64,000 nt of DNA from AC-32 sp963813435 (GCA_963813435.1 CAWEYY010000003.1:1530957-1594956), one strand, 5' to 3'; positions 53,137 through 63,082 are shown, counted from the first letter of the stretch. The notes: generated by a model from the sequence alone, not told the origin. Translations and numbers: made by a program.

Positions 53137-53236
53137 CGCCTCGGCGGCCGCTCGCCACGTGTCCGGCGCGCGAGCGGGCTGAGCCGAACGGGCTGGTCAA
53201 AGGGTTAGGCTTTCGTAAGGCTTCTTCATGGCCCCC

Positions 53237-53266
53237 TTGTCTCTATTGGACATCCGCGATTAGATA
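53237..53266 (+). promoter_or_regulatory. Possible promoter of the polysaccharide locus
   Basis: TTGTCT (53237-53242), 18 bp, TAGATA (53261-53266) in an AT-rich stretch 69 bp before the first gene. The match is moderate. Confidence 0.4.
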
Positions 53267-53334
53267 GACGACCAGACATCAGACACTTCGACTGAGCTCG
53301 CTCCATCGAAACGAGAGGGGAGAAGGAGCGTACC

Positions 53335-54891
53335 GTGCGGACGAGCTACGACCTTCCGACCGAGGTCGGAGTCCCGACCGAGGTGCGCCCAGACGGGAAC
53401 GGACGCCTTGAAGAGCGACTCTTGCAGGTGGTCGACGAGCGAACGCTCGAGCTGCTCGAGCGTCGCCGACAGGCCGCGAGGCCCAAGGACCGCGGTTGGC
53501 TTGTTCGGCGTCTCCTGCTCGCAGGAGATCTGCTGGGACTCTCTCTCGCCTTTCTGCTTGCGGCGGTCCTTTCGCACGTCGGTGGGCTCGATGCGTGGAT
53601 CGATCTCGGGATCTTCGTCCTCTCGCTGCCGGTCTGGGTCGTAGCCGCGAAGCTCTTCGGCCTGTACGACGAGGACGAGGCCCGACGCCGATCACTCCAC
53701 GCTCGACGACCTCGCCCGGGTCTTCCTGCTCGTCACGCTCGGTGCGTTCGCCTTCGCCCTGTGTCGCGGGCTATACGAGTCACAACATGACGGAGGTGCT
53801 GCTCTTCTGGGTGTTCGGGGTTGTGTTCGTTACGACCGGGCGCGCCGCTGCCCGCGTCATGTCGAGGCGAACGCTCGCCTACGTCCAGAACGCCGTGATC
53901 GTCGGAGCCGGTGACATCGGCCAGCTCGTCGGACGCAAGCTGCTTCAGCATCCCGAGTACGGCATCAACTTGGTGGGGTTTGTCGATTCTGAGCCCAAGG
54001 AAAGGCACTCCAACCTCGGGCACCTGACGCTCCTCGGGGTCCCCGAAGAGCTGCCCGAAATCGTCCGGCTGCTCGGCATCGAGCGCGTGGTCATCGCGTT
54101 CTCACGAGATGACCCGGAGGAGACACTGCAGATCATCCGCTCCCTCGGGCATTTCGCTGTCCAGATTGACATCGTGCCACGGCTCTTCGAGATCGTCGGG
54201 CCGAGCGCCGAGGTGCACACGCTGGAGGCGATGCCGATGCTCGGGCTTCCTCCCGACAGGATCAGCCGCTCATCGATGCTGCTCAAGCGTGCGCTCGACG
54301 TCGCCGGTGCGACTTTCCTTCTCGTCGTGACCGCGCCCCTCTTCGCCGTCTTCGCGTGGAAGATCAAGCGCGACTCTGCTGGCCCCGTGTTCTTCCGGCA
54401 GCAACGTCTCGGCCTGCAATCAGCAGGAGTTCACGCTCCTCAAGTTCCGCACGATGCACATCGATGCCGGCGATGGACCGCACCGGGAGTACATCGAGGC
54501 GACCATGGCCGGCGGAGGCGAACCCAGCTCGAACGGGCTCTTCAAGCTCGAGCGTACTGACGACGTCACGCGTTTCGGAGCATGGCTGAGGAAGACGAGC
54601 CTCGACGAGCTACCTCAGCTCATCAACGTGCTGCGCGGCGACATGTCGCTCGTCGGCCCGCGCCCGTGCCTGCCCTACGAGCTCGAGCATTTCGCCCCGC
54701 ACCATTTCGAGCGCTTCCTCGTCCCGGCGGGTTTGACCGGCCTCTGGCAAGTGACCGCACGGGCTCATTCGAACTTCGGCGAGGCACTGGACATGGATGT
54801 GCTCTATGCGCGCAGCTGGTCCCTCGGCCTCGATTTCCGGATTCTCCTCAGAACTCCGCTTCAGCTGCTCAGGTCGGTTGCGACCGCATGA
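53335..54891 (+). pseudogene. Polyprenyl-phosphate sugar phosphotransferase, three frameshifts
   Basis: Corrected, this is one protein of about 515 aa: four N-terminal helices (WLVRRLLLAGDLLGLSLAFLLAAVLS and others), a CoA-binding-like middle domain (NAVIVGAGDIGQLVGRKLLQHPEYGINLVGFVD) and the catalytic domain (KRALDVAGATFLLVVTAPLFAVFAWKIKRDSAGPVFFRQQRLG; LDELPQLINVLRGDMSLVGPRPCLPYE; GLTGLWQVTARA). Frames change near 53680, near 53770 and near 54420. Such enzymes attach the first sugar to undecaprenyl phosphate at the membrane, starting the repeat unit. Its stop overlaps the next gene (ATGA). Confidence 0.85.
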
Positions 54892-55994
54892 GCGGGAACA
54901 ACGACCGCCTTGCCGACGACTACGGGCAGGGCCCGCTCAGGGTCGCTGTGGTTGGGCTCGGATACTGGGGGCCGAACCTGGTTCGCAACCTCCATGAGAT
55001 ACACGAGGCCGAAGTGGTCTGGGCGTGCGACCTGCGGGAAGACGCACTGGCGGCGCTCGCGCGCCGCTATCCGGCCGTTCCGCGGACGACGACACTCGAC
55101 GAGGTGCTCGAAGATCAGGCGGTTGAGGCCGTGGTCATCGCCACACCGGTCTCGACGCACTACGAGCTCGCGCTTGCAGCCTTGAGAGCCGGCAAGCACG
55201 TCTTGGTCGAGAAGCCTCTCGCCGCCTCGTCTCGGCAAGCGTTGGAGCTAATCGAGGCGGCGGCCGAACAAGACCTTGTTCTCATGCCCGGCCATACGTT
55301 CCTGTACAGCCCTCCGGTCAAGATGATCCACGACGTCCTGGCCTCCGAGGAGCTGGGCGAGATCTACTTCATCTCCATGAGCCGGGTCAACCTCGGCATT
55401 CACCAGCCCGACGTCAGCGTCATCTGGGACCTGGGGCCTCATGACTTTTCGATCCTTCGCTACTGGCTCGGTGAGCTGCCGGCGACGGTAGGCGCGATGA
55501 CGAGGGGGTGCGTGATGCCGAACACGCCGGACGTCGCGTTCATTCACCTCGCCTTCGAGGCGGGCACGATCGCGCACGTGGAGCTTGCGTGGCTAGCCCC
55601 GAGCAAGCTGCGGCGAACGACGATCGTCGGCTCAGAGAAGATGGTCGTCTACGACGACAGCAGCAATGAGCCGGTCCGCATCTTCGACTCCGGTGCGCAC
55701 CTGCGCGATCCGCAGACCTTCGGCGAGTACCAGCTGACGTACCGCACCGGCGACATCCTCTCCCCGAAGGTCGGCGCCGCGGAGCCGCTCTCTCTTCAGC
55801 TCAGGGATTTCTGCAAGGCCATCCGCACCGGAAGCACGCCGCGGTCGACCGCCGAGCTCGGTCTCGACGTGGTGCGCGTCATCGAGACGGTCGACCGCTC
55901 CCTCGGCCTGGGCGGCCGGCCGGTTCGGGTCGAGCCGAACGGCGCGCGAACGGCGTCGCGCTCCCGGACGAGCCTTCGGCCAGCGGCCAGCTGA
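54888..55994 (+). CDS. Gfo/Idh/MocA sugar oxidoreductase
   Basis: The 368-aa product has the Rossmann start LRVAVVGLGYWGPNLVRNLHEI, VVIATPVSTHYELALAALRAGKHVLVEKPLAAS with the EKP catalytic motif, and GIHQPDVSVIWDLGPHDFSILRYWLGE. It resembles WbpB/WlbA-type UDP-sugar 3-dehydrogenases, which prepare a keto sugar for an aminotransferase. ATG at 54888 is coupled to the upstream stop. Confidence 0.88.
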   Translation: MSGNNDRLADDYGQGPLRVAVVGLGYWGPNLVRNLHEIHEAEVVWACDLREDALAALARRYPAVPRTTTLDEVLEDQAVEAVVIATPVSTHYELALAALRAGKHVLVEKPLAASSRQALELIEAAAEQDLVLMPGHTFLYSPPVKMIHDVLASEELGEIYFISMSRVNLGIHQPDVSVIWDLGPHDFSILRYWLGELPATVGAMTRGCVMPNTPDVAFIHLAFEAGTIAHVELAWLAPSKLRRTTIVGSEKMVVYDDSSNEPVRIFDSGAHLRDPQTFGEYQLTYRTGDILSPKVGAAEPLSLQLRDFCKAIRTGSTPRSTAELGLDVVRVIETVDRSLGLGGRPVRVEPNGARTASRSRTSLRPAAS

Positions 55995-56016
55995 TTCGAG
56001 GCTCAGGTCTCCCTCC

Positions 56017-57136
56017 CTACTTTAGGCGCGCTGCTGTCGCCTCCCAATCCGCGACGATTCCCGCGATTTGCTCGATCTCGTCCGGTTCGAGCTCGGCGAA
56101 CATCGGCAGCGAGACCAGCTCGCTTGCCGAGGCTTCTGTCACCGGGAAGGCGCCACGTGCGTACCCCAGGTGCGCGAGGGCAGGTTGCTGATGCAGGGGT
56201 ACCGGGTAATGAATGCCGGTGGCGATGCCGTGGGCGGCAAGAGCCGAGCGCAGTTCCTCGCGCCTCGGCGTGCGTACGGCGTACACGTGCCACACGTGCT
56301 CGGCCCAGGGAGCGGTCTGCGGGGTCAGTACGCGGGCGCCCGCAAGCGCCTCTTCGTAGGCGGCGGCGTGTCGGCGGCGAAGCGCGTTCCAGCGGTCGAG
56401 GTACCTCAACTTGATGCGGAGCACGGCGGCCTGGATCGTGTCGAGACGCTCGTTCCAGCCTTCGGCGACATGCGTGTACTTGTCCGACTGCCCGAGATTC
56501 CGGAGAACGCGGATGCGCTCCGCGAGCTGCGCGTCGTCAGTCGTCACCGCGCCTCCGTCCCCGTAGGCGCCGAGGTTCTTTGACGGATAAAAGCTGAAGG
56601 CCGCGATCCTTCCCAGGCTGCCCGCCCGTCGTTCCTTGTAGCGGGCCCCATGTGCCTGGCAGGCATCCTCGACAAGGGCGAGGCCATGGCTCGCGCACAA
56701 CTTGCTCCAGCGGATCCATGTCCGCCGGATGGCCGTACAGATGGACGGCGAGCACCGCCTTCGTCCGCGGCCCGACCGCGGCCGAGACTGCGCCCACGTC
56801 GATGGTCGCGGTCTCTTCGTCGCAGTCCACGAGCACTGGTGTCGCGCCGAGTTTCAGCACTGGCAGCACGCTCCCGAAAAACGTGTTCGCGGGGGCGATC
56901 ACCTCGTCACCGTGCGAAACTCCGAGGGCCTCGAGCGCAAGGTGGATCGCCGCAGTTCCCGATCCGACGCCGACGCAGTACCTGGCGCCACAGTAGCCGG
57001 CGAACTCGTCCTCGAAGCGCAGGAGTTCCTCTCCGAGGATGTACTGGGTCGACGCCACCGCATCGAGCAACGCCGCGTCGATCTCCTCTTTGATCGACAG
57101 GTACTGTCGCTCGAGATCGACGAGCGGAAGCTTCAC
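56017..57136 (-). CDS. DegT/DnrJ/EryC1 sugar aminotransferase, one frameshift
   Basis: GTG at 57136 opens KLPLVDLERQYLSIKEEIDAALLDAVASTQYILGEELLRFEDEF, then GSGTAAIHLALEALGVSHGDEVIAPANTFFGSVLPV. Near 56695-56710 the frame shifts and continues CASHGLALVEDACQAHGARYKERRAGSLGRIAAFSFYPSKNLGAYGDGGAV with the PLP lysine in PSKN, to the stop at 56017. About 372 aa corrected. It would add an amino group to the keto sugar made by the neighbouring oxidoreductase. A TTG 42 bp upstream is another possible start. Confidence 0.87.
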
Positions 57137-57269
57137 CGCGGAGCCAGCGACGAGTTCAGCTCCATGCGCGACCCCCAACCCAACTACTTCTCCTCCATTC
57201 CCCGATACCCGACAAGACTACGGCACATGGCGGCCCCATATCCAAGCACCGGCCAAGAGACTAGGAACA

Positions 57270-57758
57270 TCATTGCCGGAGTGGCCGGGCAGGATTGCCG
57301 ACAACGACCTGTCCAGGCGCGACGTCGCGCGTGACCACTGCTCCTGCGCCCACAAGTGCCTTCTGGCCGATGCGGACTCCACCGACAACCACCGCGCCCG
57401 AGCCAAGTGCCGCTCCAAGTTCCACGATCGTCGGCAGGAGCTCCCAGTCGCCCTCGTCCTGCAGCCTGCCCTTCGCAGTCGCGCGAGGGAACTTGTCATT
57501 GATGAAGAGGACGCCGTGACTGATGAAGACCTCATCCTCGATCTCGACGCCGGTACAGATGAAGGTGTGACTCTGGATCTTGCAGTTGGAGCCGATGCGC
57601 GCCCCCTGCTGGATCTCGACGAACGGGCCGATGCGAGTGTTGTCGCCGATCTGGCAGCCGTAGAGGTTCGTGAACGAGAAGACGACGACGTTTTGCCCGA
57701 AAGTCACGTCCTCGAGCAAGCGATACGGTGCCTCGTTGATCGGGCCCTGAGCCTCCAT
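57270..57758 (-). CDS. Hexapeptide-repeat sugar acyltransferase
   Basis: The 162-aa product is a left-handed beta-helix: repeats such as YGCQIGDNTRIGPFVEIQQGARIGSNCKIQSHTFICTGVEIEDEVFISHGVLFINDKFPRA and GAALGSGAVVVGGVRIGQKALVGAGAVVTRDVAPGQVVVGNPAR. It is close in style to WbpD/WlbB N-acetyltransferases for 3-amino sugars, completing an oxidoreductase-aminotransferase-acetyltransferase set. ATG start. Confidence 0.9.
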   Translation of the reverse strand: MEAQGPINEAPYRLLEDVTFGQNVVVFSFTNLYGCQIGDNTRIGPFVEIQQGARIGSNCKIQSHTFICTGVEIEDEVFISHGVLFINDKFPRATAKGRLQDEGDWELLPTIVELGAALGSGAVVVGGVRIGQKALVGAGAVVTRDVAPGQVVVGNPARPLRQ

Positions 57759-57770
57759 GTAGGTAGTTAA

Positions 57771-57845
57771 CCGACTAAGACGACGCGCCGCGCGGCGTCA
57801 GAGCGGCCGCGATACAGGAGCCAACTGTCGCGTCGTTTAGTCCGG
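57771..57845 (-). promoter_or_regulatory. Long inverted repeat after the formyltransferase gene
   Basis: CCGACTAAGACGACGCG (57771-57787) pairs with CGCGTCGTTTAGTCCGG (57829-57845) with two one-base bulges, enclosing a GC-rich 41-nt loop that can form a second hairpin. The right arm covers the formyltransferase stop codon. It could end transcription or stabilise the mRNA. Confidence 0.45.
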
Positions 57846-58631
57846 AGCGTGATGCTCCGGGCGCGCGCGTAGGCGCGCAGCAAGTATGCGCCGACCGACC
57901 CTTGCCTGGAACACGAACCACTGCCGAAGGTTTGGAAGCGTGTAGAGGCGCCCGACGCTCGTGAGCGACTCTGCCCGAAACGACGAATCCTCGAGTCGCT
58001 GAACCGCCGCCAGCATCATGTCCGTGCTGCCGGCGAAGAACGTCTGCGTCAGCGAGCGCAGCGTGTCGCTGCTCCGGATCGGGAAGCTTCGCTCGACGAT
58101 CGGCTGGCCGCAATCGATACCTGGGCTGAGCCGCTGGACGGTGACGCCGATTTGCTGTTCGCCGTTGTAGAGCTCCCAAAAGGCCGGCGGCTGGCCGCGG
58201 TACTCGCGCATGTCACCGTGGTGGTAGGAGAGTACGCCGTGTGGCGCCAGGTCGAGTAAGGGCCGTTTCAGAATTCCGAAGCCTCCAATCAAGACGATGA
58301 CTTCGGGCCGCAGGTCGCGGATCGCCTGAAGCGTCTCTTCACTGTATGGATGCTCTGTCCTGACGACGGGCACTGATAGCCGTTCGAAGAGCGCTGAGGT
58401 GTCAGTGGCCGGCGCGCGGCTGTGCCGTAGGCGATTCAGCGCCATGACGAGCACGTAGCCTCCTCGCCCGCGGGCGAGGTTCGCGGAGGTTCGCTGCCAG
58501 AGCGAAGGCACTGGCCGCGAGTCGATGACGCAGCCGACGATTCGGTGTGCGCCCCCGGCCGAGAGGAAGGTGTCGATGACAGCATGCTGGAACTCGTCAA
58601 GGGACCGGCTGCAGAGAACCACCACGTCCAC
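57837..58631 (-). CDS. Formyltransferase-like protein of a polysaccharide locus
   Basis: The 264-aa product has a formyl_trans_N core: RPEVIVLIGGFGILKRPLLDLAPHGVLSYHHGDMREYRGQPPAFWELYNGEQQIGVTVQRLSPGIDCGQPIVE. Aligned to methionyl-tRNA formyltransferase (INVHPSLLPRWRG), the His and Asp of the triad are present but the Asn is Ser. It may transfer formyl to an amino sugar, or a variant reaction. GTG at 58631 is 2 bp after the deacetylase stop. Confidence 0.75.
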   Translation of the reverse strand: MDVVVLCSRSLDEFQHAVIDTFLSAGGAHRIVGCVIDSRPVPSLWQRTSANLARGRGGYVLVMALNRLRHSRAPATDTSALFERLSVPVVRTEHPYSEETLQAIRDLRPEVIVLIGGFGILKRPLLDLAPHGVLSYHHGDMREYRGQPPAFWELYNGEQQIGVTVQRLSPGIDCGQPIVERSFPIRSSDTLRSLTQTFFAGSTDMMLAAVQRLEDSSFRAESLTSVGRLYTLPNLRQWFVFQARVGRRILAARLRARPEHHAPD

Positions 58632-58633
58632 CG

Positions 58634-59527
58634 TTAGCCCTCGACTGCGGGTGATTCGGTGTATCCATAGCTCTGCTTGACGACGAGCCCCTTGAAGAAG
58701 CCCCAGAGGCCACACGCCTTGACCACGAGCTTGCTGGAGCCGTCCGCGTCATCGATCGCGATCCGCCGGATTCGGAAGAGATCTGTCCGGGCCGAGTTGA
58801 AGCCGTGGTCGACCGACAGCCCACAGGCATAACCCGCTCTCTTTGCGAGCGTGATCTCGCGCGACGAATAGTCCCCGTTCGGGTAGGAGAGCGCGTAAAT
58901 CGAGAGGCCGTAGGATGATTCGAGCTGCCGCTTGGAGTCGTTGATCTCGGCCCATGCCTTTGCGCCGTTGCAATAAGGAAGGATCGGATGCGAGATCGTG
59001 TGCGACTCGAAGTCCACGAACGGTTTCAGTTCCACGATCTGCTCGCGCGACAGCGCCTGTGGTTCGACTTCAGACAAAGGCTGTTCCTGCTCGGCGGTTC
59101 GGAGCTCTGCGAGGCGCTGGTCGTCCGGGATTCGCTTCAGCGGCTCGGAGTCCGCCACCGTCCGGAACCAGAACGGACGGTTGGTGTCGACCACGCCGCT
59201 ACAGAGAAAGATCGTTGGAGGTGCCGGCAAGGCCCGTAGCAGGGACCTGAGGGCGTAGTTGCCACGATGACCGTCGTCGAATGTGAGCACAAGCGCCTTC
59301 GGCGGGAGGGCGTCGAGCGCACCGGAACGGTGAGCTTCGACAAAGTCCCGAAGAGAGACGAGGTTGTACGACCTCGTCAGAATCGCCAAGTGATCGGAAA
59401 ATCTTTGCTGGCTCGGATCGTGGTAGAGGAGGATGGTCACCATCTTCCTCAAAAAGACTTCCCTCACGACCGCCGGCAGCAGGGTAAGCCGAATCAACGC
59501 GCAGAGGGCGTTCTTCCAGTCAGGCAT
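58634..59527 (-). CDS. Polysaccharide deacetylase (NodB-like)
   Basis: The 297-aa product carries ALVLTFDDGHRGNYALRSLLR (metal Asp in TFDDG) and FESHTISHPILPY (HxxxH metal site), then ALSYPNGDYSSREITLAKRAGYACGLSVD, the canonical NodB motifs of carbohydrate esterase family 4. An N-terminal hydrophobic stretch (ALIRLTLLPAVVREVFL) may be a weak anchor. It likely removes N-acetyl from the polymer or a precursor. Co-transcribed with the formyltransferase. Confidence 0.87.
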   Translation of the reverse strand: MPDWKNALCALIRLTLLPAVVREVFLRKMVTILLYHDPSQQRFSDHLAILTRSYNLVSLRDFVEAHRSGALDALPPKALVLTFDDGHRGNYALRSLLRALPAPPTIFLCSGVVDTNRPFWFRTVADSEPLKRIPDDQRLAELRTAEQEQPLSEVEPQALSREQIVELKPFVDFESHTISHPILPYCNGAKAWAEINDSKRQLESSYGLSIYALSYPNGDYSSREITLAKRAGYACGLSVDHGFNSARTDLFRIRRIAIDDADGSSKLVVKACGLWGFFKGLVVKQSYGYTESPAVEG

Positions 59528-59668
59528 TTGGCTCTAGCGGACCATCGCCGTGGGACGCTTTGGACTCGGGACTCGTTAGGCCGCGAATCCCCTGAAGGCG
59601 GACTCCACGAGAGACCTGACCCTAGAATCCAGAGGTCGGAGGTTCGCTCAGAGCGGCCGGAGAGCGCG

Positions 59669-60928
59669 ATGGCGTCCCCCGACATGAAGGCCGTATCGAG
59701 TCGAGGCGATCGGATTGGACGGTATTCAGGCGTGAGGAAGCAACCCTTCTCGATCATCTGCCTGTCGCCACAAGACTGGCGCGTCGCCCTGCCTACTAAC
59801 AGGCAGCAGATCATGCTGCGCGCCGCGCGGCGAGGCCATCAGGTGCTCTTTGTCGAGACAGGCTATTTCCTCGGACGGCATCTGTGGTCTCTGTTCCGTA
59901 GTGCCGAGCGCCGGTCGCTCGCTCGGCGACTGTTCTCAACGGAGAAGGTCGTGCCCGGCGTGCTGCTACGCAAGGCTCTCAATGTCCTGCCGTGGGGCTC
60001 CACGTACGGACTCCCGAAGTCGGTCAATTCTGCGGTAACCGCCCGACTGCTCCGACGCCTCGCCGCCGGCCTGCCGCAGCCCGTCGTGTTGTGGATCTAC
60101 GATCCCGGCGCGGTCGATATGGCTGGTCGTTGCGGGGAGCAGTTTGCCGTCTACGACTGTGTCGATGACTACACGGAGCAGACGACCTCGGCGCGAAAGC
60201 GAGACATGGTGGCCGATTGTGATCGCATGGCCGTCCTTCGATCGCGTCTCGTGTTCACGACGAGCACCGCGATGTACGAACGACAGCGCCACCTCAATTC
60301 TGCGACGTACCTGGTACCGAACGCTGGCGATTACGAGCATTTCGCCCAGGCATCCGATCGGGCTATCGCCGACACCGAGGTTTCCAACCTGCCTAGTCCG
60401 GTGCTCGGCTTCTTTGGCAATTTCCTCGCTTCGAAGGTCGATTTCGAGCTTCTCGAGGAGGTGGCACTGGCCTTGCCACACTCGAGGCTGCTCCTGATCG
60501 GGCCCGCCGCGGAAACCGCTCCCGTGCTCGAGCGACTCGCCCAGCTCCCAACCGTTCGCTGGCTTGGACCAAAGCCGTATTCGGAACTGCCTCGTTACGT
60601 CGCTGCGTTTGACGTTGGACTAATCCCGTATGTATCGAACGCGTATACCCGGAGCTGCTTCCCGTTGAAGCTCTACGAGTACCTCGCTGCGGGGAAACCG
60701 GTTGTGGCGAGCGGCCTTCCCGAGCTTGCCGGCATGGAGCCCGATGTCGTTCTCGTTGACGGGGCGACGAGCTTTGTCCAGGCCGCTCAGAAGGCGGTCG
60801 AAAGCAACAGTGAAGCCGATCGCGCACGCCGCAGGCAGCTTGCCTCTCGGAATAGCTGGGAGACGAGGACAGAAAGGCTCCTCGCGCTCGTCGACCAAGA
60901 GCTCGCGGGCCGCCCACGCGCAGGCTGA
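59669..60928 (+). CDS. Glycosyltransferase (TuaH-like, GT-B fold)
   Basis: The 419-aa product reads FSIICLSPQDWRVALPTNRQQIMLRAARRGHQVLFVETG, VLWIYDPGAVDMAG, VYDCVDDYTE and, in the C-terminal half, VLGFFGNFLASKVDFELLEEVALALPHSRLLLIGPA and CFPLKLYEYLAAGKPVVASGLPEL, with the donor-site Glu in LKLYEYLA. It resembles TuaH-type transferases. The start is not certain; GTG at 59732 is possible. Confidence 0.83.
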   Translation: MASPDMKAVSSRGDRIGRYSGVRKQPFSIICLSPQDWRVALPTNRQQIMLRAARRGHQVLFVETGYFLGRHLWSLFRSAERRSLARRLFSTEKVVPGVLLRKALNVLPWGSTYGLPKSVNSAVTARLLRRLAAGLPQPVVLWIYDPGAVDMAGRCGEQFAVYDCVDDYTEQTTSARKRDMVADCDRMAVLRSRLVFTTSTAMYERQRHLNSATYLVPNAGDYEHFAQASDRAIADTEVSNLPSPVLGFFGNFLASKVDFELLEEVALALPHSRLLLIGPAAETAPVLERLAQLPTVRWLGPKPYSELPRYVAAFDVGLIPYVSNAYTRSCFPLKLYEYLAAGKPVVASGLPELAGMEPDVVLVDGATSFVQAAQKAVESNSEADRARRRQLASRNSWETRTERLLALVDQELAGRPRAG

Positions 60929-60933
60929 CCGGC

Positions 60934-62130
60934 ATGCGCATTCTCGTCGCGAGTGGCACGTGGTATCCCGAGAGGAACGGAGTTGCCCGAGTGGCGACGG
61001 AGGTTGCTCGCAAGCTCGCCGAACGCGGCCATGATGTGACGGCGCTGGTGCCACGAGTCCCGGGCTCCCCCACAGATGATCGCGAGGGCTCGGTGACGGT
61101 GTATCGAGTAATCGAGCGCGGGCTTCTCCCCTTGACGATCCGGGACGTACTCGAGATAGCCAGGCACTCACGTCGCCTGGGGGCCTTCGACGTCCTCCTC
61201 GCCCACGGCTCTGCGGCTGCGGTCGGACTTTCCCGCGCTCACCTCCCCGCGCCCCTCGTTCTGGCGTACCACGCCTCTGTTCCGCGCGAGCTCCGCTTCA
61301 TGCGTCCACGTCTGCCCTGGGGACGTGAGCGCGTCGTGGCGTACCTGAACGAGCCAATCACCGTCATGGTCGACCGGGCAGCCGTACGTCGGTGCGCTCG
61401 CATTTTCGTCCTGAGCAGTTACACCAGGTCCCTGCTGACGGCGGACCATCCTGACGAGACCGACAAGATCAGGGTCGTCTCCGGAGGTGTCGACACGAGC
61501 TCGTTCTCTCCCCGAGACGGCAGACGGGCCGCACGGGCCCGCCTGGGGCTCGATCCGGATCGGCGTTTGCTCGTCACTGTCCGGCGTGCCGAGCCGCGCA
61601 TGGGCATCGAGGAGCTTCTTCGAGCGATGCCGATCATGGCCGCGGAGGATCTCGGTCTCGCGGTCGTCGGCGGTGGGCTGCTCACGAACGAGCTCGTTCG
61701 CCTGAGCTCCAGGCTTGGGCTCGACGGACGCGTGCGCTTCGTGGGTCGCGTGTCCGAGGACGACCTGCGCGACTGGTACCGCGCTGCGGACCTCTTCGTT
61801 CTCCCGACCGTGGCCTACGAGGGCTTCGGAATGGTCACGCTCGAAGCGCTCGCAAGCGGAACGCCCGTCGTGGGTACGACGGCCGGCGCAACGCCTGAGC
61901 TGCTCGAACCACTCGATCAGCGGCTCGTCGCTGGAAGCTCCGACCCTGAGTCGCTGGCTGCCGCGATCGGCGAAGCCCTGGCCTTCAGCAACGAGGACTT
62001 CCAGGCGCGCTGCCGCGAGTATGCCCTGGCGCGGTTCGACTGGGATGGGGTCACGAGAATGTGGGAGGAGGAGCTCTCAGAGGTCGTGCTGAACGAGAGT
62101 GAGCCCGGCTCCCGAGCTCGGCTGCGATGA
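60934..62130 (+). CDS. Glycosyltransferase family 4
   Basis: The 398-aa GT-B enzyme begins MRILVASGTWYPERNGVARVATEVARKLAERGHDVTALVPR and has the GT4 donor motif ADLFVLPTVAYEGFGMVTLEALASGTPVVGTTAGATPELL with the E-x7-E pair. It probably adds a sugar from a nucleotide donor to the growing repeat unit on the inner membrane face. ATG, 5 bp after the preceding transferase. Confidence 0.9.
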   Translation: MRILVASGTWYPERNGVARVATEVARKLAERGHDVTALVPRVPGSPTDDREGSVTVYRVIERGLLPLTIRDVLEIARHSRRLGAFDVLLAHGSAAAVGLSRAHLPAPLVLAYHASVPRELRFMRPRLPWGRERVVAYLNEPITVMVDRAAVRRCARIFVLSSYTRSLLTADHPDETDKIRVVSGGVDTSSFSPRDGRRAARARLGLDPDRRLLVTVRRAEPRMGIEELLRAMPIMAAEDLGLAVVGGGLLTNELVRLSSRLGLDGRVRFVGRVSEDDLRDWYRAADLFVLPTVAYEGFGMVTLEALASGTPVVGTTAGATPELLEPLDQRLVAGSSDPESLAAAIGEALAFSNEDFQARCREYALARFDWDGVTRMWEEELSEVVLNESEPGSRARLR

Positions 62131-62188
62131 CGTCCAACCTGCAGTCGGTTGGCCCTTTGCAAGCCCTCCAAGCTATTCTCAGCGAACC

Positions 62189-63072
62189 GTGACGGCGGAG
62201 ATGTCTATCGCGCGCTCTGGCGCCACAAGTGGTTCATCCTCCTACTCACGGCCGCATGCGTAGGCGCCGCCTGGTACGCAACGGTGCGACAGACGCAAGC
62301 CTACGAAGCCTCGACCCTCGTGCGTGTCCGCTTAGCCGGAGATGCCGCCCCGGACCTTCAGGCCTCCCAGGACCTAGCGCGGACATACGCGAAGATTGTC
62401 GGCTCGGGCGCGCTCGCGGGAGAGGTCAGGACGCTCGTCGCCACGTGCGCGAAGTCGGAGGGCTCTGCGGCGAGGGCTTCGTCAAAACAGCAGTCCGCAT
62501 CTCCCCGTACCTCGGCGAAGCGTGCCGGTACCCCCGGCGCGATCTCGTGCGCATGGCTGGTCGGCAAGGGCAGAGCTGGGCTCGTGCCAGGGAGGATCTC
62601 GAAGGTCAAGCTCTCCGCGGCAGAGGTTCAGGATCTCGACCTTTTGTCGATCACGGCTCGCAGCACGAGTCCGAGGAGAGCCCTGCTCGCTGCTGCCGCA
62701 GCTCCCGACGCGTTGAGGGGCTTCATGCGCAAGACGGCGCCCCGCAGCGAGCGGATCGTGACGGTGAAGGCGGCCACAACGAGCTCGCGTGTGTCGCGTC
62801 ACCTCCCATTGAACGTCGCGATTGCACTCGTGCTCGGCCTCATCTTCAGTGGAGCGCTCGCGCTCCTGATCGAGCTCTTCCGCGACCGCCTGCCCGAGGC
62901 CGACGAGCTCGAGCAGACACTCGGTCATCCCGTCCTGGCGACGATTCCGAACCTGCGGCTCCATCGGATGGCCCCGCCTGCACGCGATGGAACAGGGCCG
63001 GCCGTCGCAGTGGGGCAGTCGGTAGACGGCGAGAGCCGCACCGGCAGCTCACGAGCTCCGGCGGAGCGGTGA
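62189..63072 (+). CDS. Wzz-like polysaccharide chain-length protein, possible early frameshift
   Basis: The protein has an N-terminal helix (HKWFILLLTAACVGAAWYATV) and a C-terminal one (NVAIALVLGLIFSGALALLIELFRDRLPEADELEQTLGHPVLATIP), the Wzz/CapA layout flanking a periplasmic loop. GTG at 62189 reads TAE and would need one more G near 62199 to give MTAEDVYRALWRHKW; otherwise the frame opens at TTG 62149 with an unlikely peptide. It likely works with the kinase-like gene downstream to set polymer length. The middle region (about residues 90-150) looks atypical and might hide further errors. Confidence 0.75.
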
Positions 63073-63082
63073 GCGTGACCGC

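Noticed and set aside
53335..54891. Three separate small genes in place of one sugar phosphotransferase
   Set aside because: The peptides line up in order as one family member and none of the inner pieces has its own ribosome site.
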